From Sphaeroforma sirkka (lineage: Eukaryota > Opisthokonta > Ichthyosporea > Ichthyophonida): a DNA stretch of 31,726 nt. Made by a program: the position numbers and the translations under genes. The number at the start of each line of letters is the position of its first letter. Positions within the stretch are counted from its first letter, which is position 1. Of this stretch, positions 24,510-31,726 are shown in pieces. Location: positions 1 to 31,726 of the forward strand of contig LUCW03000962.1 of assembly GCA_001586965.3 (NCBI GenBank), written 5' to 3'. Under the pieces are notes generated by a model. It was not told the origin of the DNA and ran no database searches. It saw only the letters and a list, made by a program, of their open reading frames with translations.

Positions 24510-25630
24510 CGTTCTGTTCTTTGTCTGATTTCATTTTTCTCTATGAAATAGTATTTTATAAATGCAGTGCTTGCCTACTCTTGTTAAATGATCATGGGTG
24601 AATATCTCTATGCTCTGCAGTATGTACTCACAATGAGTCCATGACACAGGAGAGGCAGCGAAGGGGCGCCGAAAGGAGCGGGGACATCAGATAAAACTCT
24701 ACTGCGGTATTCTTCAAAATTGGCCTATGAAATCACTTCGCAAACCGATGATCAGCTTCAAAAGTTCAAAAGCCTCAGAATATGTGGCAGACTGGGCTCT
24801 AGAGTCAAATGCTCCGTGGAATCGAAAGCTTCAATGCATGTGCTAACTCCATAAACACACTCACAGCCCAAAAAGGAATAAACCCGTGTATCGGTACTAT
24901 TATACTGACCATTATAATGGACAATAAATGTTGTTTTTTAAAAACGATGCTAAAAGACAAAAGTAGTTCGCAAACAGGTTTTATGTTCTGCGATTTGTTG
25001 TTTGGATTGGACCTCCAGTGAAGACAATTTGCTCTCAATTGCCCGTGGCATTAATTACTCTAACAACTCTATCACAACTGAGAGTAAGGAATTGGAGCCA
25101 AAGAAGATTGTTTCACGCCTCAAGAGTAAATTTAATGGTTGTGTGTGTTAAATTTTTTAACATATTTTTCAAGGACATATTTAGAACGGAATGTATCTCT
25201 TTTTAAAAAAAGTAGTAAATACTTCTTGGTAACATATTCTAAAAATAAACGTTACAATATCTCAGTCACTCAGAGTCGTATACTATTCACTGAACGAGAT
25301 TTTGTGACATTTCGTTTACCTTGAATATTGTTTATTATTCGTATGTCGTTTATTCAAGAAAGAAGATACCGGGCGAGATGACGGATGGTGTCAGCAATGC
25401 CTCGAATTGGTTTGTTTCGGTATATTTTTATTATCGTGGCCCGATAATTAAAAACTGGTTGGTTGGTTTTATTAAAATATATATTATGTCTAGAAAAACC
25501 ATATTGTATAATTGTGAAATGTGAATGTTGCGGACTTGCGGCTTGTGTCAAAAAAAAAAACACACATAACTTGAATATCCGAACACGGGGAACTCTTAGC
25601 CATTCTATTTTTTAACCAAACTAAAAATAA
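24510..25630. other. Intergenic DNA, no gene seen
   Basis: AT-rich DNA with short unrelated open frames on both strands. None shows a domain, signal peptide or splice-phase partner. Confidence 0.45.
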
Positions 25631-25637
25631 ATAGAAT

Positions 25638-26011
25638 ATGTACCACGGCGCCGAAGAGGCGTCAAACCAATTTGTAACCATCCAAACTCCAACGACCAAG
25701 AATGTGTATTTGTACAAAGGTCCAAAGCAAGTATGTAAAAAGTAATTGACAGTACTACACACTATACACCGAACAGTGAAAAGACATGCATGCCTATGGC
25801 AACCGACAAATGGCAACCGACAATATATTTATCACGTCGCATCACATTTTCTGTATTCAAGCCCAAGGCTCGAAGAAGCGCTGAATCGGAGACTGTCACG
25901 AGGTTTGTCTTATACGAGGTATCTACAGTTATCGCGTTGCATCTATTAAAAGTCATGTCCTACGCCACGAGATATGTGTGTTCAGCGTGTGCAATGTGTT
26001 CAACGATGTAA
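25638..26011 (+). CDS. Possible two-exon small gene, unknown family
   Basis: An ATG at 25638 opens a protein-like 31-codon exon (hydrophilic, begins MYHGAEEASNQF) that ends at 25730 before a strong GTATGT donor. An acceptor (TTCTGTATTCAAG, ending about 25862) continues in phase with PKARRSAESETVTRF and runs to a stop at 26009-26011, giving about 80 aa with a Cys-containing C-terminus. An AATAAA at 26127-26132 would fit its 3' end. I recognise no family. The call rests on splice signals and composition only. Confidence 0.3.
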
Positions 26012-26126
26012 TTTCTGACATCGATGACACTCTTAGCACTTCGATCTGAGCACCTTCGATAGGAACTCTGCTACCCACCCTCTTCCCGCCCCCTCGTGTC
26101 CGAGAGTGCATTTGGCATCTCTTCAC

Positions 26127-26132
26127 AATAAA
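26127..26132 (+). terminator. Candidate poly(A) signal
   Basis: AATAAA followed by a second AATAAA a few bases on, 116 nt after the stop of the possible small gene. Confidence 0.3.
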
Positions 26133-26376
26133 ATAATAAAAACACGGCGTTCATTTTGCCATCTGGTAGTCAGTTCACGTTTTCTCTGGTTTAGCACTAC
26201 ACTTGGTGTTTTCATACATGTACTCTTGCATATTCATTCTCAAGATAGTCATAGCTAATCAACAACTACGTAGTCTATTCGGTAAAAAATCGATGATGTT
26301 TTGTCTCTCTCTCTCTAGTAGAACGAAGTCAACTTCACTCGTACTTATAATGTTTATTTTATTTTAAATTTATTCT

Positions 26377-26424
26377 AAATTACGAACACGGCCGAATCCG
26401 AAATTACGAACACGGCCGAATCCG
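26377..26424. repeat. Perfect 24-bp tandem duplication
   Basis: Two back-to-back identical 24-mers, each AAATTACGAACACGGC followed by CGAATCCG, lie in otherwise AT-rich DNA. Perfect identity suggests a recent event. Confidence 0.95.
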
Positions 26425-26578
26425 ATATGTGCACGAATATTACAAATCATCCTGTCCTAACTCCTGACTCTTGAATCCTGATGTTCGATTTCCGGCTAGG
26501 CTGCTACACAAGCAACATTGTTCATTTTTCATTGTGTTTTGCTTGTTCAATATTCATCATGTAAATATGTATAACAAG

Positions 26579-26768
26579 TGTCCTGATTCGGATTCCTGAA
26601 GGCCTAAACTCCTGAATCCTGAATCCTGAATCCTGAGTCCTGAGTTCTGCGTCCTGAGTGAGTCCTGCGTCCTGATTCCTGAGTCCTGACTCCTGAGTCC
26701 TGACTCCTGAGTTGTCCTGACTCCTGACTTCTGACTCCTGAATCCTGATCGAGTCTTCTGATTCCTGT
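26579..26768. repeat. 7-bp minisatellite, TCCTGAN
   Basis: More than twenty degenerate copies of a 7-bp unit (TCCTGAA, TCCTGAG, TCCTGAC, TCCTGAT) span about 190 bp. Since 7 is not a multiple of 3, minus-strand frames through it give Ser/Gln/Asp/Arg-rich repeats of about seven residues that look like protein but are not. Isolated units continue back to about 26460. Confidence 0.9.
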
Positions 26769-27719
26769 CAAGTGTTGACTGAGACTCACTTGACTGTTGT
26801 GCCTTTGCCAGGCCAGATACCATAGTTTTCATTGGCGTTCTAAAAGCAGCGATCTGACAATCTTGACCTATGAAAACAACAGATAAAATCCTTTTTCCAA
26901 ACCACAAAACGATGATCAATTTTCGCTTTCTTCTGATTCTCAGTGGATTTATTTCACTATTTCTATGTATTTACCCAAAAAATAAGAGCGAGGGAAAAAG
27001 AAACTCATATACTGTATATACATAGCTATGGAGATTGGAGCCTTCTATGTAAATGGTTTTTTTTAACTCCCTATTTAATATTTAGTAGTAGCACAGTATA
27101 AAAAAAGAGTAGAATATAATATATGTTAGTATATTTGTTTTTATTTCAGTTTGTTGTATTTAAAAACAAAAAAGAATACAGAAGGCTATGGTAGTATTTA
27201 TGGCCTATGAGTTTATGACTCTATGAGAGAAATCACTGAAAATCAGAAATGGAAACACAACATTTAAAAAAAACATTCAAAAGGTATTTATTTATATTTT
27301 TTACAATAGTATAGACATATATTGAGCTAAAAAAAATAAAGTATACATCACAGTGATCACACACATAGACTCTTACGTATTTATTTCCAGAAGATATGTA
27401 CTAGTCTGACCTAAAATAGTTTCTTAATAATAAACTGGGGCATTAAAAAATATATGGATTGATTCAACCCACGAGTAAAACATATGGAATTTGCCAATCG
27501 CAGATTGGGGTGACTGTACTGATTTGCTTTATTTTGGTTTAAAAAAAAACAATATTCTACGTAGGCGCCGTGTGTGAAAAACACTTTTATTTTTTAAAAT
27601 GATTGTTTATTTTAAAAAACAAATTGGGAAAGGACTCAAGGCCTCAAGGCTCAAAGCCTCAAACCCCCAACCAGAACGCCTTGTGTGTGGCCCAGGCCTG
27701 GGTACTTTTATGGATATGG

Positions 27720-28030
27720 AATATGGCGAAAAATAGCCGTATAAATATATTTTTACAATACGTGATACGGGAAGATTTTTGGAAATCCTAATAAAATTTG
27801 TATTATGGCAAAAGTTGACATAAAATATGAAATATGCGACCTAAAGTTACAGGACACAGACTGATGATTGAAGTCGAGTTCTATGTGGGATACAGTATGG
27901 TAGCCTGGAGGTTCAATTTGAAATGTTCAGTGCACAATATTGGAGCTCTGAGGACAACCCAAAACGAAAATATGGAATATGTAGAGAAAAATTGAAAATA
28001 TGAAATATGAAATATGTAATATGAGCTACA
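27720..28030. repeat. Dispersed AATATG tandem words
   Basis: Units such as GAATATG, AAATATG and GAAATATG recur singly and in short tandem (for example 27993-28021), with irregular spacing. This is slippage-type cryptic repetition. Confidence 0.6.
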
Positions 28031-28256
28031 GCACGATAAAACGCAAATATGTGATGTGGCGCAATTCACATAAACTATTTTAAAAATATTTATCCATATT
28101 TATTCATTTATGTCCCCATTTCCCAGGCCTGATCGTGATGCTCTTGTTGTGAATGTGGACTGTGGAGGCGAGCCAGCAGACCTAAACTCATTACATACGT
28201 TATTTATGGGGATACGTATTTTCTTTTCTTTAGATTTGGGCATATTTAATAGACAG

Positions 28257-28413
28257 TGGTTTTAGTCATTTCCTTCTGATGTTTTTTTTTTCAGAAGACT
28301 ATGTTTTAGTCATAAAATATATTAGGTATAGGGTGGTTTTAGTCACGAGGTTTTAGGCTTACGCTTTTATGGTCTTCAGTCATATTAGTTTTTTTTAGTC
28401 ATAATTAGTCATG
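28257..28413 (+). repeat. TTTTAGTCAT repeat cluster
   Basis: TTTTAGTCAT or one-base variants occur at 28260, 28304, 28337 and 28393, with shorter AGTCAT copies at about 28377 and 28406. Spacing is irregular, so this is an interspersed local expansion. Confidence 0.7.
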
Positions 28414-30704
28414 GGAAATTTGGAATCTGATATGATTGTTAGTCTCCATGACCCTCTCTGAAAGAGAAGAAGACTTTTAAGAATTAACAAAATATAGGGG
28501 ATCGAAATAACGTCCGAAGGACATTGAACAGTTAGTCTTTTTTTAAATAGGCCTTTTGTTTAAAATAAAAAAGAATGCTCGGATTTGAGAGTGTTTTCAA
28601 GACTTGAGAAATTGAGATTTATTTGAGAATTGACACTCCAAACTCCAAAGTCTCAGACTGACACTCAGTGACTGTGTAGTTGTGTACGGGACTACATACG
28701 CGAGTATGTATAACTGTATGTACGTGGCGGCGTGGCTGGAGCGGAAATCCGAAATTTACTAGAGTAGAGTTCAGCTGAGTCTACTGAGTACTGACTCTCT
28801 ACTCTCTCTAGTCTCTGGGAGAGAGAGGGGCCAGACTGCCACAGTGCCAGAGGGCTAGACTACATACAGCTATGCTCCAGGCCTCCAGTACTCTATGCAT
28901 TTTAAAAAAGGCATACATACTTGTTTTTTTTTAAATTTGAAATTTCACGGGGTTCACGCCTCACAGCAGCGGGCAGCAGCAGGCCAGCAGTGTTGCCCAT
29001 CCCATAGCCCATGCCTCATAGCCAAGGGCCATAGGGCGGGTAAACCCTAAAAACACAACACGGCAAACTAATATCCAGCTGTGCAACTGCTTACAGCCTC
29101 ACAGCCTCACAGCCTCCCGGCCTCACACGATCACACCCCGGTGTGACCCCGCCCTATTTTTTAAAAATGTTTTTATTTGGCGGGCAGGAGGTTAGTGTCT
29201 GCATTCTGCAACTACAAGACTATTAGTCTGTGACTTTATATTTCTTTAATCATGATCAAGTCTGGACTCTGAATTCTGAAGTCTAGTAGACTCTAGAGCG
29301 CCTAGACTGAGTCTGGAGTCTGGAGTCTCTGAGAGTCTGAGTGTGCACCTGTGTGCTGTGCGGGGCTGCGGGCTTGTACGGCCTCTATCGAAATTTAACG
29401 ATAGACAATACATTAGACAATCCAGTAGACAGACATCAGGAGATAATATGATGGTCCCTCCAAACATACCTCATTTTGGGTTAAAGGTCGCAATATGATT
29501 TGGATATTCAGTATCCTGCAGCCTCTCGTGGGCATACATCTTATAGATATGCATTCTCCGCTACTTCAATTTGGAAGTATGAGAGGAATCTTACAACTTT
29601 ACACTTCCCCCTCGACAGTTTATACGCAATGCCTCTCTGGGTCGATTCTGATAAGATTTGTTTTTGAACCGTTCTAGGCTCAATTGGGGTCTAATGTATA
29701 GACTTCCAACTACACTGATCCTCTAGGCTTGCCTGCGTCAAAGTATTCAGCCCAATCCGTACTATCCCACTACGCCCAAATGTGGCGGAAAGTACATATC
29801 ATACAGCTCAATCGGACACAGATGCACTCATCAACGACACAAGAGTAGGACGTTTTTTTGTCAGATAGAAAATACATGCTCAAAATCCATTTTCTTGTTC
29901 GAACACAAATATCTATTCAATCCCCCCAGCAGCGACATGAATGTAGTCAAATATTTATAAGCGATAAAAAGGCTCCCCGCCCTCCAGGGCCCCAGTGACC
30001 CAGTCCCCCACCCACCAGTTCGTCACCCACCTCATCACCTGCTAGCTGCCACCCGGGCTACTGGCCATATCTGGCAGTGTGCACAACTACACATCACAAA
30101 ATTCAAAACTTTCAATTTCATCCGAAAGTGTTCTTACGGTTTTCCATCGTCGACTATGAGAATAACCCCTGTAAGGCTGTGCATCTCAGTACGGGTTTGG
30201 ATATCGCTAGTTTATAAAATGGCGGGGTCTCAGCCCGTTGCAACCAATCGCAGCCTCTTACAGGTACCGCCAAAATAATAAAACATATGTGATGAGTCAT
30301 TACGAAACCCCATTACGTTATGGTAGTTCAGCTTTCGCGTTAAGCATAAATGTATAAAGTTATGATAATTAAACGTTATAGAATATTTGTAGGGTAGCAT
30401 GGGTCTATCCTATTATGAAATTGAGACACAAGGACCAAATCCCAGTAATCTATGAAGGTTTTATTATTATTTAGAAAATGTTGATCTTTATACGTTAAAA
30501 CGTAAAACGGAGATCAACTAATTCGTGAGCGTTTTGAGAGGCACAGCTAGCTGGCAATAGCAATATAAACCAGATACCTTCAGTGCCAACGCCTTAATGT
30601 GCACATGCGATGTGGGTAGTATAGACAATTATATCGTGCTTGACGTCTCACACGCTTTCTACCTGAACCATCAACTCCAGCCGACAATCCAGGTCTGTCT
30701 AGCC

Positions 30705-30710
30705 TATATA
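30705..30710 (+). promoter_or_regulatory. Possible TATA element of MYND gene
   Basis: TATATA lies 63 bp before the ATG at 30768, the same spacing as in GH114 copy A. A CCAAT motif near 30243 and a TGAGTCA (AP-1/bZIP type) near 30294 lie farther upstream. All are inferred from motif match only. Confidence 0.35.
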
Positions 30711-30767
30711 CTACAAGAAAGTTGAAAGCACAGTAGAACATAGTAGGTTGTAGCTAGGTTTCCAGCG

Positions 30768-30881
30768 ATGGCTTCACCGGCTGGTGCGAAGGGCTTGGCC
30801 ATGATCTGTGTGATGTGCGCCAAACCTCCTGAACTGAGTTGTCCGTGTCTGGAACGATACTACTGCTCGAGAGACTGTCAG
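30768..30881 (+). CDS. MYND zinc-finger gene, first exon (partial)
   Basis: An ATG opens 38 codons ending in YYCSRDCQ, immediately followed by a CAG/GTGTGTG donor (phase 0). Cys14, Cys17, Cys25, Cys27, Cys33 and Cys37 form the first part of a MYND-type zinc finger (CVMC, then CPC, then YYCSRDC). The remaining His and Cys ligands should lie in the next exon, which is not evident and is probably beyond the window. MYND fingers bind partner proteins and occur in SMYD methyltransferases, ZMYND proteins and many protist proteins. Which type this is cannot be told from the first exon. Confidence 0.65.
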
Positions 30882-30974
30882 GTGTGTGTGCCAGAGGTCG
30901 ATTTAATGCGAGCTCTGTGTTCTTCTCAACTGTTTTTTTTTGCACACCTGTCGAGGTGGCTATTTTTGTTAAAA

Positions 30975-31726
30975 GGTCAATGCTCTGGGCCTACTGGAGG
31001 CAATCAATATGTGCAACCTTGCTATTATCGTGGAATTAGTCATTCACTGTTGTTTGTATTAGACACCTTATCAGTTGTAAGTGGGGTGCGTCTGTATTTA
31101 TTGGCGCGATGACCCTTCTGGGGTATTCGATACCTTCGTGCTTGGTTATAATCGTTGATTTAGACATTTTCTGCTATTTTTAGTAGACACTTGGTCATTT
31201 GGAGACGTATTGTTTGTGAGATAAAGACTGAACGGTCATATTATTTGGTGATGCAGCGGGCCTTTCGGAGGTGTTCAATTACATCTTACTTAGCCATAGT
31301 CATATAAGTACTTATTATCTGTTACTTATAGTATAATCTGGTCAGCTGGTCAGGTATTGTGTGTGAGGTAGGGGTTGAATGTTCTCATATATTGTTGCAG
31401 TGGGCCTTCTAGAGCTGTTTAATAACGAATCACGTCTTGATTCGCTATAGTTGTAGAACTTGTCTGTAGAACCTGGTCAGTCGGAGGGGTATTGTATGTG
31501 AGGTAGGGGTTGGATGTTTTTATATATATTTGCAGTGGGCCTTCTGGAGGTGTTCAATCACGTCGTGATTTGCTATAGTTGAAGAACTAGTCTGTAGAGT
31601 CTGGTCACTATTGTTTGTGAAATAGGGGTAGAATGTTCTTATATATCGATGCAGTGGGCCTACTGGGGCTATTCAACCGTGCCCACTTCCCTATAATCGC
31701 TAATTATTTTATGCAATCTGCCTTCT
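30975..31726 (+). repeat. Six degenerate intronic repeats, 119-147 bp
   Basis: Anchors (GGGCCTTCTGGAGG or variants, followed by T(A/G)TTCAA) lie at 30987, 31111, 31258, 31402, 31537 and 31656. In the later units the order is GTATTGT(G/T)TGTGAG, then GGGGTTGAATGTT, a T-rich stretch, GCAG, then TGGGCCTTCTGG. The 3' units (31402, 31537, 31656) are most alike. The array begins inside the presumed first intron of the MYND gene and runs off the window. Confidence 0.85.

Larger units (their letters stand above)
26930..30590. other. Simple-sequence intergenic DNA
   Basis: 3.6 kb of AT-rich DNA with local tandem words and GC-rich patches (28960-29160 rich in CAGCCTCA units; 28640-28830 and 29250-29345 rich in GAGTCT/AGACTC words). 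No exon with splice support was found. Confidence 0.5.

Noticed and set aside
24809-25021. 70-aa plus-strand frame downstream of GH114 copy C promoter
   Set aside because: No recognisable domain, signal peptide or splice signals; composition matches surrounding DNA.
26557-26919. 120-aa minus-strand repetitive protein
   Set aside because: It is the 7-bp minisatellite read as protein; no splice, promoter or domain support.
30768-31112. 114-aa continuous MYND reading frame
   Set aside because: After the CysGln at 30881 a GTGTGTG donor follows and the rest reads into the repeat array without the expected His/Cys ligands, so read-through is unlikely.

Overview
This is nuclear DNA of a eukaryote. 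Two long genes can be rebuilt from many short exons joined by GT-AG introns with matching phases. One encodes a mitochondrial complex III assembly factor. The intergenic DNA is AT-rich and full of TA/CA microsatellites, poly-A/T runs and cryptically simple repeats. Introns of 68-1055 nt and compact promoters suit a protist or an early-branching fungal or animal relative. An ichthyosporean-like holozoan is my guess, at low confidence. I saw no tRNA, rRNA or CRISPR.

Layout. 1-2400: AT-rich DNA with an uncertain coding fragment at the left edge. 2505-3311 (+): intronless secreted GH114 glycosidase, copy A. 3640-4450: large TA/CA microsatellite. 4450-8800: cryptically simple DNA holding a probable Ty1/copia-type fossil (about 6040-6835) and a duplicated AT-rich motif. 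8846-9652 (+): GH114 copy B. 10047-13689 (-): five-exon UQCC1/CBP3 ubiquinol-cytochrome c chaperone, tail-to-tail with copy B. 14800-22658 (+): twelve-exon type II membrane PC-esterase (GDSL/SGNH, NXPE/PMR5/CAS1-like) of about 870 aa, head-to-head with UQCC1. 23660-24451 (-): GH114 copy C, tail-to-tail with the esterase. 24500-30700: mostly simple-sequence DNA, with a possible two-exon small gene (25638-26011), a 7-bp minisatellite and other short tandem repeats. 30768 to the end (+): first exon of a MYND zinc-finger gene, followed by six degenerate repeats that re-copy a splice-acceptor-like motif.

How the genes relate. The three GH114 genes (endo-alpha-1,4-polygalactosaminidase family) have signal peptides, TATA boxes 40-64 bp before the ATG and no introns, unlike their intron-rich neighbours. 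A and B are almost identical over the central 575 bp but diverge at both ends, and the 3' end of B resembles C. That is the pattern of gene conversion. The PC-esterase, predicted to sit in the secretory pathway and act on glycans, lies between GH114 copies, but a functional link is only inference. UQCC1 is a housekeeping gene.
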